Assembly (NCBI RefSeq): GCF_905404315.1
Contig: NC_066309.1
Coordinates: 5,766,001-5,830,000, forward strand
Length of the DNA stretch: 64,000 bases
Origin: Leptidea sinapis
Taxonomy: Eukaryota; Arthropoda; Insecta; Lepidoptera; Pieridae
Reading direction: 5' to 3'
This document shows, in pieces, positions 1-9,186 of the stretch. Position 1 is the stretch's first letter. Each line of letters starts with the position of its first letter. The position numbers and the translations under genes were made by a program. The notes below the pieces were generated by a model, which was not told where the DNA came from, ran no database searches, and was given only the letters and a program-made list of their open reading frames with translations.

Positions 1-492
1 ATTATTGGTTGTATAATAATTTATGTTTTTTAATTTAAAATATTTTTGTACATATTTGGAAACAAATTCAGTTCCTTTGTCAGACTGTATATGTGTAGGT
101 GTAGTATTAGCTTCAGCAAAAATACTTTCAAAGCATTCCTTAACTGTTTCAGAGTTTTTCTTTTTCATTGCTCGAACATACGCATATTTACTAAAGACAT
201 CAATAACACAAAGTATGTATTTGAAACCATCATTATATTCAGAATAAGATCTCATATCACTTAAATCGGCCTGCCATAACTCATTAATATTAGACAAAAT
301 ATATCTGTTGCGAGGAAATTTTCTTTGAACAGGTTTATGTAATGTATATGTTTCTTGTGATTGTAACCACTTTAAGACACTATTTCTGTCCATTTTACCC
401 TTCATTGCTTTTGACAATTTATCAATAGTGCTGTAGCCAGCAGGATGTGATGCATCATAATAAATTTTATTTATTTCTAATATGGGGTCCAT
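1..492 (-). CDS. Polinton integrase (retroviral-type, DDE), 3' part cut by window edge
   Basis: This frame begins at the ATG at 492 and stays open for 164 codons to position 1, so the C-terminal part is outside the window. An N-terminal helical region is followed by an RNase H-like integrase core. Residues 73-80 read WQADLSDM, giving the first catalytic Asp (D76), then ILCVIDVFSKYAYV (residues 93-106), then SDKGTEF with the second catalytic Asp (D138). The third acidic residue lies beyond the edge. The family joins linear element DNA into the host chromosome and generates short target duplications. The start overlaps the end of the preceding ORF by 16 nt, so both are probably on one transcript. 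Integrase identity is secure; the exact start is less certain. Confidence 0.9.
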   Translation of the reverse strand, partial: MDPILEINKIYYDASHPAGYSTIDKLSKAMKGKMDRNSVLKWLQSQETYTLHKPVQRKFPRNRYILSNINELWQADLSDMRSYSEYNDGFKYILCVIDVFSKYAYVRAMKKKNSETVKECFESIFAEANTTPTHIQSDKGTEFVSKYVQKYFKLKNINYYTTNN

Positions 493-1259
493 TTTTCCCA
501 GTCCGATCTTTTTTTTAGTTTCCCTGTGTACTTATTACTTGTTGGTGTAGAAAATTCTTCGTCAGGTACTGATTTAGATGCAACCTCTTTTAATTGCAAA
601 TGGTTTATAAAATCCACTCGCTTTGGGTTCCCGATATAAGTGAGTGGTACTTTTATTTCCTTTAAAGTTGTTGCGAATTTTTCCCAACCTATAGGTTCAC
701 TTTTCTGAAGAGCTCTCAAGGTATCACTCACCAAGTCCACAATATTACTCCCAGGTATTTTTTCATTATCTATAATCACGGTACCAGATTCATCCCAGCT
801 TATTTTATTTTTATTCAAGGAAATCAAATTTAGTAAAAGTTCACCTTTTTTAGCATATGTTTTCGGTATTAGTTTCAGTATTTCAGAGCTCGTGTATATT
901 TCTCCAAAATTTTTGTTAACCTCCACTGATGTTTGAGAAGGAACTACATTTATTTTATTCACATCATGATTTATATAATCAGTATCGATTTCATTATGAC
1001 CTTGATTAAAACCAATATATGAATCATTATCATTTATAAGTGGTATGTGGTATGGTTGTCGATCCTCTTTGACGAAGTTTAGATATCTTTGAAGGGTTTG
1101 CAAATATAAAATACATTTCTTTCGATCTTCTATGTCACTGTTTAAGATATTTTGCATATCAGTATCTAATCGAGATCTTGGCGTATCATTTTCTTTGGGT
1201 TGTTTTAACTTCTCCAATAACGATGGTTCAATAAGTAACATTTTTTTAGCATTATCCAT
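477..1259 (-). CDS. Polinton-associated conserved protein, 260 aa, function unknown
   Basis: This is an intact 260-residue ORF reading leftward, four nucleotides after the stop of the 108-residue ORF and overlapping the integrase start. The middle and C-terminal parts (about residues 125-220) contain a pattern I recall in many uncharacterised invertebrate proteins encoded next to Polinton genes: LIPKTYAKKGELLL, then a short WDESGTV strand, then the phrase IPGSNIVDLVSDTLR, then GWEKFATTLKEI and PLTYIGNP. The C-terminus is lysine-rich. There is no signal peptide, membrane segment or known catalytic motif. A virion or DNA-packaging accessory role is plausible from its place beside the ATPase, but this is inference. 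The family resemblance is from memory. Confidence 0.7.
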   Translation of the reverse strand: MDNAKKMLLIEPSLLEKLKQPKENDTPRSRLDTDMQNILNSDIEDRKKCILYLQTLQRYLNFVKEDRQPYHIPLINDNDSYIGFNQGHNEIDTDYINHDVNKINVVPSQTSVEVNKNFGEIYTSSEILKLIPKTYAKKGELLLNLISLNKNKISWDESGTVIIDNEKIPGSNIVDLVSDTLRALQKSEPIGWEKFATTLKEIKVPLTYIGNPKRVDFINHLQLKEVASKSVPDEEFSTPTSNKYTGKLKKRSDWEKWTPY

Positions 1260-1263
1260 TTTC

Positions 1264-1590
1264 TTAAATAAATGAATTAATCAACCCACTTAGAATAGAA
1301 CCCAATATTATCGGTAGAAATGAACCTCCTTTTTGTACAATTATATTTTTTCTAATTTTATTCGTACCTTTTCTTACCAATTTTCGAAGAATATTTTTAT
1401 ATTTCTTTAATTTAGATTTTTCTTTCTCGGCCAATTCAACGTTACCCCGCAGTACGTTATGAATACATTCACAAATGTAATTTATTTCTGTTTTGTTACA
1501 TGATTTTAATAAAGCTTTTTGATATTTTGGCTTCAGTTTATGTAGAGCAATTAACAAATCTTTATGCGTCTTTAAACGTCTATGCATCAT
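1264..1590 (-). CDS. Small basic Polinton protein with C-terminal hydrophobic tail, 108 aa
   Basis: The first ~80 residues are very rich in lysine and arginine and predicted helical, with two Cys residues in INYICECIHNVLRGNV near the middle. The last ~20 residues are VQKGG followed by a hydrophobic stretch (SFLPIILGSILSGLI), resembling a short membrane or virion-associated tail. Small proteins with this basic body plus KGG and hydrophobic end recur in Polinton/adintovirus-like elements and have been compared with adenoviral core or minor proteins; I do not assign a function. Its ATG overlaps the TGA of the ATPase gene (ATGA), and the 260-residue ORF starts four nucleotides after its stop, so expression from one message is likely. 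Confidence 0.7.
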   Translation of the reverse strand: MMHRRLKTHKDLLIALHKLKPKYQKALLKSCNKTEINYICECIHNVLRGNVELAEKEKSKLKKYKNILRKLVRKGTNKIRKNIIVQKGGSFLPIILGSILSGLINSFI

Positions 1591-2246
1591 TTATAAATGA
1601 TCGAAATTTCTTGATTCTTACCATATTTAAACCCTTTTGTGGGTAAATAAACAGTGCAATATCCATCGGATGGAAATATCTTTGTCTTAACGCGACACAA
1701 TTCATTTGTTTCTTGTTTCAAATCAATCATTAAATAACCATGAGCTTCATTGGTAGCATCTCTGTAAGAATCTTCCAAATATTTCGGATTTTCAGGGAAT
1801 ACTTGACGAGATAAGTATCGAATTTGGGTTTTATCTCGAGGATTTTTGAAATATATTATATAACTTGAGTTGAGTGATATATCTCTTTGTCCTTTACCTT
1901 GATGAAACAAATTTTGAGATAAATAAAACACACTTAAGTTTCTATGATGACTTCCTTTCGTGAATATATCAACAATACGACCATCTGATTCCCTCATCAG
2001 GTCATCAATTATTACAAGTTGAGGATTTTTTCCGTCAAACATAGATAAATCAGGTAAACCTTGAAGATAATTAATGTGGTTAAGATTATATAAAGGCTGC
2101 ATTTCATCAAAGCACCAGGTGATTTGGGTAAAATTTGTATCACAGAAATCATTCAAAAATTTTATAAAATTATTTACGAAAACTGATTTTCCACATCCAC
2201 TTGGACCAGCAACAATTGCAGTGAATGGATGATTGAAATGATGCAT
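1587..2246 (-). CDS. Polinton genome-packaging ATPase (FtsK/HerA-A32 type)
   Basis: This 219-residue ATPase carries a Walker A loop near its start (AGPSGCGKS, residues 13-21, with catalytic-loop K20), a Walker B strand QLVIIDDLM at about residues 76-84, and a following sensor-like segment SVFYLSQNLF. These are hallmarks of the A32-like packaging ATPases of Polintons and related viruses, which pump the genome into the capsid. The length fits the compact family. The start is the first Met of the frame; the Walker A position close to the N-terminus is typical. It is the first gene of the leftward cassette ATPase - 108 aa - 260 aa - integrase, and its stop overlaps the next start by four nucleotides (ATGA). 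No frameshift or missing motif is seen. Confidence 0.92.
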   Translation of the reverse strand: MHHFNHPFTAIVAGPSGCGKSVFVNNFIKFLNDFCDTNFTQITWCFDEMQPLYNLNHINYLQGLPDLSMFDGKNPQLVIIDDLMRESDGRIVDIFTKGSHHRNLSVFYLSQNLFHQGKGQRDISLNSSYIIYFKNPRDKTQIRYLSRQVFPENPKYLEDSYRDATNEAHGYLMIDLKQETNELCRVKTKIFPSDGYCTVYLPTKGFKYGKNQEISIIYK

Positions 2247-2454
2247 TATCTACTACGTCTATGTGTGTTAAGGTTTAGTATAGTAATGAAACAATCTGTT
2301 ATTAAACCACCATTTATTTAAACAGAAAAATCTATAATTGAAACAATATACAGTACATCATGTTTTACTCCGCAACTTATACATCTAAATACAATAATCT
2401 CTCATTTGGTTTTTTAAAACTATAATAATTTATTCTTAAAATTTAATATAATAT

Positions 2455-5400
2455 TTATTCTATTTTATGATGACCCCAAGCTAAGGTATCAATATTATTC
2501 GGTAAAATGTATCGTTTGGTATCATTAAATGACAGACTAGATTTATTTATTCTTTGAGTAAAAATATTATGCTTTATCGACTTAAATCTAAGCATTGAAC
2601 AATATTCGTTCTTATTTTCAAATAAGCAAGTCTTATAATTATCCATTTTCATATTCTTAGTAACACTTTTATTAACCCCCTTAGCTTTAGCTGTGAATTT
2701 TCCCTCAACATCTAATGCATACATTTTAGATCTAAGTCCTACAAATTCATTAAATATGTTACCATTGTTTTCATCTTTAAAGTAGCCTAACTTCTTTTTA
2801 TTGAGTTTTGGATAGCCAAATATATTTTTTTCTGTATAGTCAGAGGTATCGAAACGCAAATGTAAATCAGGTTTTATATCTCTGTAAAAATCATCTGTAA
2901 AAATTTGATATATTAAACTATCAGTATCTGTGTACAATAATTTTAATTTGTTTTGAAACTTTTTAAACATATAGTTATAGTGAAAATCGTACATTAGAGT
3001 TTTAGAAATATCCAATATACAAAATCCCAGATAAATAGGTTTATTATGGAACAATTTCGTCTTTCGTAATTGAACTGCAACCAAATTTTCATTAAAAATA
3101 GATAAACTATGGAATTCTGGCTTAGCAATTAAATCTTGTGCGCCTAGAATTTTACCCTGATTTTCCCAATGACTCAATAATTTTACATTTACTCTTTTTT
3201 CGATATTTTCCATTGTTTTTCCAAACACTGAGTTATTCATTAATTTATAAAAATCTTTTTCGAAATCAGATGTGGCTAGTTTACGCATGTTTGTATTTAA
3301 ATCTATATAATATTGTAACCATGCGCATTGTTTGAATTTTAAAATTCTATGAATTTTTTGTAATTTTAAACCCATTGTCAGACATTGCTTTAAATTTCTG
3401 TAGTGAATCACATATTTAATTTTATTACGAAGGTTTGGAACTAATTTTATGTCTTTTGTATTACCAATACATATATTCTCGGGACATAAGGGTAGGTCAG
3501 AATGTAAATCATGCAGTTCAATAGGATATTCTAGATCTACTTCCAAAATAAAACCATATTCATGATCATCAGGGACATCAAAATTAGTTGTGACATCTAC
3601 CCACTCAAAACCTCCTGTAGGAAGGAATTGAGACATGGCCCATCCGTAAAGGTTATTAGCATCAAGATAAGTTAAAAATGAGTTTGGTGTGTCTTTATCA
3701 TATTCTCGCATATATTTGTTATTAGCTTTGGCATAACGATTGCTACATTGAGATACACCTCCTCGAATGCCCGATCTAATAAAAGCTATTTGTTCAAAGT
3801 CTTGAAGTAATTCTAATTTAATTTTTGTGCATTTTAACATAGCATCCCAACTTAACCCAGGTGCTGTATAATAATGAGCTGGATCTAGACCATATGTTTG
3901 CAAACATAAGGCTCGGAAATTTTCAAACACATCTGTTAAAAGTAAAACATCGGTTTTAAGATATAAATCAGAATAATCTGACATATTTTGACACTGAAAG
4001 TGTTGCCAAACATCCTTGGCATGTTCATAATCTTCATCGGAAATATGTGTGTCGGTTAATGTATTGTAAAATTTATCGCGACTAGGGAGTGCTGAAAGTT
4101 TTAAGGAATCATGTGATGACATAAATTCATATGGATAAATTCCTTTTTTTCTAAGACGTAAAAAATCATTATTATTTGGAAAATTATATTTTAATGTTTG
4201 AAATTGTTCATCCTTCAAATTTTGAACAAGTTTGTCTAAACTACAAGGCAAAAATTTAAACGAATCAACGAATCTCAATTGAATTTTATGATTATTAAAT
4301 TTTATCGTTTTTGTGAAAGAAATGTACTTTTCTTTCGTTTGTGGAATAATATCAATTTCCCCATCAATAGAATTTAATGCATGAACAATAAAATGAGAGT
4401 CATATTGACTAAGATTGTGTAAAAAAACTGGGATGTGATAGGGGATTCTAAACTTTGTCTTACATACTTCGTGCGCAACTCCTCTAAAATGTCCTGTATG
4501 CGAGTCAAAGTATAATGCACATTCACCATTTAAATTAAATTGACATATAAAGCAGTCTTTACATTGCGAAATAATTTCATTATCATTGGAAGTCAAAGGC
4601 TTTGGACTTATGACAAAAGAATTCTTTGTGCAAATCACTTCTAAATCTTTATACAACTGATTCATAAAGACATGAGTACAATGAGGACCACTATATGTTT
4701 CATATTTTGATAAACTATCATCATATGAACATTTGATATAGTACCCAAAACTATAAACTTCATGTTTGTGAACATTAGTTGTATAAGGTTTTGATGGATC
4801 GTTAAAGCATGTCTGAATTGGATTAAGGAAAGCTTCAAAGTCCGCGTATATAACAAAGGGTATTTGTAACATCTTATTAAATTTATCAAATTTTAAGACA
4901 TTGTTTGAAATTGGTTGTCCAAACCAATCTTTTAAAGTTTTTTCTGTACTAGGCAATTCCACTTTAATATGACAACAATCATTCAATTGATGGGCTGATA
5001 ACTTATCATTTGTTGAGAAGTGTAAAAGACAACCGTCACAGATGTAGATTGCATGTTCATGGTTTGAAATTTGACCACTTACTAAACGCGATAGGTTTTT
5101 AATGTAGCAAAAATGATTAATTGTTCCGTGCGAAATAAATAATAAATTGATATGAACAATTTTCCGTGATTTTGTTAAATACAATGGACCAACTAATTCA
5201 TGTACTTTCTTTTTACAATTGTATTCAAGACCAAAAACATTTACACTTAAATTATTTAACCTTTCTACTTTTTGTATATCTGTCATTTTAACAGGAAACG
5301 TAACTCCGTCAAAATTTAATTTATTTGAATATTTACTGTAAGATGAAACTCTCTGAGAGTTCTTAGTAACTGGATATAATGCAGAAAGCAAAGCCCATTT

Positions 5401-6427
5401 AAAGCATAAATCATCCGAGTTTTGTACATTTATAACACTTTTTTTTAATTTGATTTCTTTAGGTAATTCAATGTATGATTTTCCACGTAATGGATTGAAT
5501 TTGTTTATATTCATGTCTAATGCATTTATTTTCTTAAGACTCCAACCACTATCTTTTTTCTCAAATGTGCTAATTTTACTCATCAACATATCACATAAGG
5601 ACGAAAAGAAAAAATTTAAATCCTCACCCTGCATTATAGTATAACTACATGTTTGAAATTCAAATTCATTAGAAATATTTTTTGTTTCTTGAACAAAATT
5701 AGCGTGCAGAATAAAATTAACTTTAAAAATTGTAAGCAATCGAACAGATTCCTCAAATAGTAAAATAATTTCATTTTTAATAGAATTCAAAAACATTTCT
5801 GGTGTTTCGAATGTTTGTAATTGGTTGGATTTACTCTTAATTTTATATGATATAATTCTATTACCAAAAGCCGATTCATGTACTGTGACATTTTTTAAAG
5901 TATTGTGTAATTGCATTACGTTATTCTTATGGAGGTTACTTCTAAGATGATTTGCATAATATCTTTTCCGTATTAAGATTTGACATAAAGAACAGTTCAC
6001 CATTTCATCGTTCACACTGGTGAGCCCCGATGATGTGGATGGTTCCCCTTGTCTTCCTCTCTTTGTACTTGTATCATTGTCTTCACTGTCTTGTAATACT
6101 GCACTTCTTCTCTTAAAACCTCCTCCACTTTGAAGAATAGGTTGACTACAACATAAGTGAATGATATTAACCACATTCCATCAACAATATATTAAAAATC
6201 TATATTAAATAATTTACAAAGAAAATTACTCACTTGATCATTTTTTCAACCTCATCACATACAAGGCAGAGTTCCATATCGAGGGTATCCTCAAATTCTG
6301 CTTGAATACAAGCATTACAAAGTTCTTCATCAAAATCATCATCAAAAACCAATCGTGATTCAACTTGTTCACAAACTTCACATTGTTGAACATCCAAGTT
6401 GCTATACAATATTTTACTTTTTTCCAT
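2455..6427 (-). CDS. Polinton protein-primed family B DNA polymerase, two exons
   Basis: The main exon (2455-6145) is open for over 1,200 codons. In the numbering of the frame that opens at 6174 it shows a C2H2-like finger (C61, C64, H76, H82), exonuclease motif I (YADFEAF, ~440), motif II (NLSQYDSHF, ~587), motif III (YSDLYLKTD, ~738), polymerase motif A (LDANNLYGWAMSQ, ~840), motif B (NNSVFGKTMENIEKR, ~981) and motif C (YTDTDSLIY, ~1083). All are characteristic of protein-primed PolB with proofreading. A Met opens the frame at 6174, but a consensus intron (6146-6233) connects it in frame to an upstream ORF (6234-6427) with three CxxC pairs. I annotate the start at 6427, where the ATG context is good; 6469 is an alternative. 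The spliced length would be about 1,294 residues. No disabling mutation was seen. It would replicate the element in the nucleus. Confidence 0.92.
6146..6233 (-). other. Candidate 88-nt intron in the polymerase gene
   Basis: On the minus strand the donor reads CAA|GTGAGTAATT and the acceptor reads ATGTTGTAG|TC, with AT-rich sequence between. Removing it joins the short Cys-rich ORF to the polymerase ORF with the frame preserved. The short ORF otherwise stops immediately at the donor (its TGA is inside the intron). Matching phases and consensus sites support a real intron; no transcript evidence is available. Confidence 0.7.
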
Positions 6428-6747
6428 TTTACTGAGAGTATGTACAGAGGTAAGTATGTATACTAGCAATGAACTCAGAAATCAAATGACACCATAATGT
6501 TCCCATACACACAGTTTAAATATGAAGAATCCGTAAATTATAAGATCATTACCTAATTTGTTCACTAATACAATTAGCAATGTGTAATTAAATTATTTGT
6601 AACACGTAATTGCTTCATAATAAATTTGCATTTCTAATATAATATTTTGATGTTGTTAAATTTTCCAAATGATAATATTACTTGTATGAGAGAATAAATA
6701 TACTAATAACTAAACTGAACTAATATTTATGTATTTTTCATAGCTAC

Positions 6748-7318
6748 CTACTTATTGTTAAAATGATATTTCTTATAATTTTCTGTTTCTAAAATTTTCT
6801 TCGTAACATTGTATAAAATCTTTTTTGTCTCCTTATAACTTTCATTATTGTCGATCGTATAATATTTTAATCTATAATCAGCGCATTTCCATTGTTCTTT
6901 TGCAGGCGTGTTTTTTATTTTATTGAGATCATAGATTTCTATTTTAACCAAATGTGATGCATTTCTTCCGTCATCTGCATTAGTTGTAATGTAAATACTT
7001 CCATTCTCATGTGCTCTGGATATTGATGATGATATTTTCTTTTGTTTATTTTTTTTCACTTCAAATAATGCATCTATATTTTCATTTGAGCTGGCTCTCT
7101 TCAAGGATTTAAGTTGAGGAACTTTTAATGAATCCTGACTATCTTCAGACAATGGATAGTAAAATGTTTTATATGTATTTTCTTCCATTGTTGGGTTGAA
7201 TGCATTCTACAACAACAATAAGACTGCTTTAGAATAGTATTATACATACATATCTTAATATATCAAATGATATTACTTTTAAATTTCAAAGTGAATAATA
7301 GATAAAACTTACCTCCAT
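6748..7318 (-). CDS. Unrecognised basic Polinton protein, about 154 aa, two exons
   Basis: The large exon (6748-7206) encodes a lysine-rich protein without a recognised domain. It has an acidic-serine N-terminus with SEDSQDS, a basic patch KKNKQKK that could be a nuclear localisation signal, and a C-terminal lysine-rich helix. A Met opens this exon at 7188, but upstream on the same strand ATGGAG (7318-7313) is followed by a perfect donor GTAAGT, and the acceptor TTGTTGTTGTAG ends at 7207. Splicing joins the two-codon first exon in frame and adds eight residues. It lies divergently from the protease and downstream of it on the opposite strand, within the element. A DNA-binding or core function is possible from composition only. 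Confidence 0.6.
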
Positions 7319-7806
7319 TGTAACAAATCACTCAACAATTACACTACGCACAAAATATATAATTATTTGACTGAATACGTCACTTCAATGATTATGTTTC
7401 TGAACAGTTCTAGCATTTTATACTAAAATATCGTAAAACTAAATTTGTTTATGATTAGTACTGGTTTTCAAATATTGTGGTGAAACATAATGGCACTTAA
7501 ATGATAAGTTCAATTATTGATAGTTTAATGGAGTCAACATTTCCAGATTGTACTAATGACTACGTAAGTATGTAGGTACAAAGTTCGTTTTCAATCAGCT
7601 TTTATATTATAATAAAATTGATGAAAATATAATTTCATAGATTTATATTTGAATCGCTTGTAATGATATTTTGTTTTATTGTAACCATATAAGTTTTAAA
7701 TACATGAATAAGATACATTAAAGCCTTATTTATTGAGTGCTTATGTTATTATGATCCACATAACTATTCAATCCTCGCAACTGACAAGACCCTGTTCTCA
7801 ACTAAT
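7319..7806. promoter_or_regulatory. Divergent intergenic region of the Polinton, with a possible small upstream exon
   Basis: This AT-rich stretch separates the leftward basic-protein gene from the rightward protease, so it should hold both promoters. On the + strand an ATG at 7501 opens 21 codons ending in a good donor (TAC|GTAAGTATG at 7564). An AG at 7787-7788 could serve as acceptor and would join in frame to the protease ATG through six codons. That would make a longer protease with a non-canonical N-terminus, so I keep the protease start at 7807 and mark the exon only as possible. Confidence 0.35.
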
Positions 7807-8253
7807 ATGAATACAATCGAGATACAGAATTATTTGAACAAAATCGATCCCAGTATTAAAAATAATGTTTACGCGGCAAACCGATTGCCGATATATGTTG
7901 TAACGCCCTGTTATATTGTCAGCAATTTAGATAGTGATAATAAGCCAGGCACTCACTGGGTTGCAATACACATTGATGAGCAGGGTATTGGACAATACTT
8001 CGATTCATATGGTCGTCCACCTCAGGGATTCCAGCTGATGTTTTTACAAAGGAATTGCAGAATGTATAACTACAATACTGCAAGAGTACAGAATGAATAT
8101 ACCGCAGTGTGTGGCGAGTACTGCATAATGTATCTATACTTTAAGTTTAATAAGAAGAGTTTGAATGATTTCATCAAATATTTTGAAAATGATACAATCT
8201 GCAATGATGTTTTATTATATACTTTATTTAAATCATGTTTTAAAAATAAATAA
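7807..8253 (+). CDS. Adenain-like cysteine protease (C5 family) of the Polinton
   Basis: This 148-residue protein has the complete adenain-type active site in order: H50 in GTHWVAIH, D66 in YFDSYG, Q95 in RVQNEY as probable oxyanion-hole residue, and C102 in AVCGEYC. The family matures capsid precursors, cleaving after Gly-Gly-type sites. The length is short but normal for Polinton proteases, and the residues before H50 (RLPIYVVTPCYIVSN) match the usual family layout. It is the only rightward gene of the visible element. A polyadenylation-like AATAAATAATAAA overlaps and follows the stop, and a strong hairpin lies just downstream. The frame is intact, so the enzyme could be active. Confidence 0.93.
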   Translation: MNTIEIQNYLNKIDPSIKNNVYAANRLPIYVVTPCYIVSNLDSDNKPGTHWVAIHIDEQGIGQYFDSYGRPPQGFQLMFLQRNCRMYNYNTARVQNEYTAVCGEYCIMYLYFKFNKKSLNDFIKYFENDTICNDVLLYTLFKSCFKNK

Positions 8254-8291
8254 TAAATACAGAAACTGTCTTTTTAATCGTAGTAACGAAT

Positions 8292-8325
8292 GTGATAGAG
8301 GTAATTAGTAAATTACCTGTATCAC
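8292..8325. repeat. 34-bp hairpin behind the protease
   Basis: Two 15-nt arms (GTGATAGAGGTAATT and AATTACCTGTATCAC) pair with one G-G mismatch around the 4-nt loop AGTA. It lies about 40 bp after the protease stop and may mark the 3' end of the transcript or the terminal region of the element. Confidence 0.7.
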
Positions 8326-8340
8326 GTTCATGGAAATTTA

Positions 8341-8614
8341 GACATTGAGTCGCTCACCAATCATTAGCTAAATGACCAGTGATTATTAATGATTATGGAT
8401 CTGTTTAATTTAAAAAGCTAACTTTGAAACTATAAGAGATATCGAAAAACGGATCAGCGCAATCGCTCGGAAATACATCAAAACCCCCAGTTTGACACCA
8501 AACTTCTTTTTTTTTTTTTTTAGTAGGCATCACGAGCAAGTGAGCCAGAATCGAGGAGCCAGAACCGGCGAATCCCTACTACTGTGAGCCAGAACCGGCG
8601 AATCCCTACTACTT
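8341..8614. other. Element/host boundary region with T-run and 28-bp direct repeat
   Basis: No gene is seen. A run of T at about 8508-8521 is followed by GTAGGCATCACGAGC. A 28-bp unit beginning GAGCCAGAACCGG occurs twice in tandem (8556-8583 and 8585-8612). The end of the Polinton probably lies in the left part of this segment, but no terminal repeat can be shown. Confidence 0.4.
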
Positions 8615-8765
8615 TAACATCTTATGTCTCAAGGTGATGAGGGCAGTTGTAGAGCCGCTCAGAAATTTTGGGTATTTCAAGAATCCTGAGCGGCACTGCA
8701 TTGTAATGGGCAGGGCGCATCAATTATCATCAGCTGAACATCCTCATCGTCTCTCTTATTGTCAT
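8615..8765 (-). repeat. Interspersed ~300-bp hairpin repeat, half copy
   Basis: This is a half copy of a repeat found at least nine times in the window. Its full form runs from GGGACGAGACGAGCAGGACG to CATCCTGTGCAAAGGAG..CCCACTGG. Each full copy contains an internal hairpin in which GTGCCGCTCAGGATTCTTGA pairs imperfectly with a downstream TCTGAGCGGCAC. No coding capacity is seen. It is a non-autonomous element of unassigned class. Confidence 0.75.
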
Positions 8766-9186
8766 AAAAAGAAAAAAGAAAAGATCTCTTTCGTCTGATC
8801 GATGAATGTCGCGTTGTTCTATCTTTAACGTGGACTGTGTTACGTAGTTAAAATCCCGGCCGATGGTTCCGATAAACATTTCATTGGCAGCACTCGAGAT
8901 GTTGACACACTCAATAACCACTTTAAAGACAATCTGAAGTGAATCGTAGGAAACGCTTTAAGCGGAACCGCCCGCTCCTTGTGTGATGTGAAATCTCGGT
9001 ACCTGCCGCGACAGCTCGTAGAGATCGTTAAGTTTTTATTGCAACTTTTGATCTCGTACGAGATTGCGTCGTGCTGAACGATGCAGGAAATATGAGCCAG
9101 CGGCACTATAAAGTACCGCTCACAATAGAAGTGGGAGATGTTGTCGTTCCCCGTTTGAAATGATGTCATTTCAATATTCATTGGCT

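Larger units (their letters stand above)
1..8340. mobile_element. Polinton/Maverick element, right-hand part (left end outside window)
   Basis: The association of a retroviral-type integrase, an FtsK/A32-like packaging ATPase, a protein-primed family B DNA polymerase and an adenain-like cysteine protease is diagnostic of Polintons/Mavericks, which are 15-20 kb self-synthesising virus-like transposons. Here the integrase, two small ORFs, the ATPase, the polymerase and a basic protein all read leftward and the protease reads rightward. Major and minor capsid genes are not in view and would be expected left of position 1. All visible frames are open. The right boundary is approximate: no terminal inverted repeat can be proven because the partner end is outside the window. 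It is set after the hairpin behind the protease and before the first common host repeat near 8.6 kb. Confidence 0.9.

Noticed and set aside
23..264. Two overlapping + strand ORFs at the window start
   Set aside because: They are the antisense shadow of the integrase frame, which has catalytic motifs.
4662..4889. Minus-strand 75-codon ORF inside the polymerase gene
   Set aside because: Out-of-frame shadow of the polymerase coding sequence.
8840..9181. 113-codon minus ORF
   Set aside because: No recognisable family; lies in repeat-adjacent DNA with no supporting signals.
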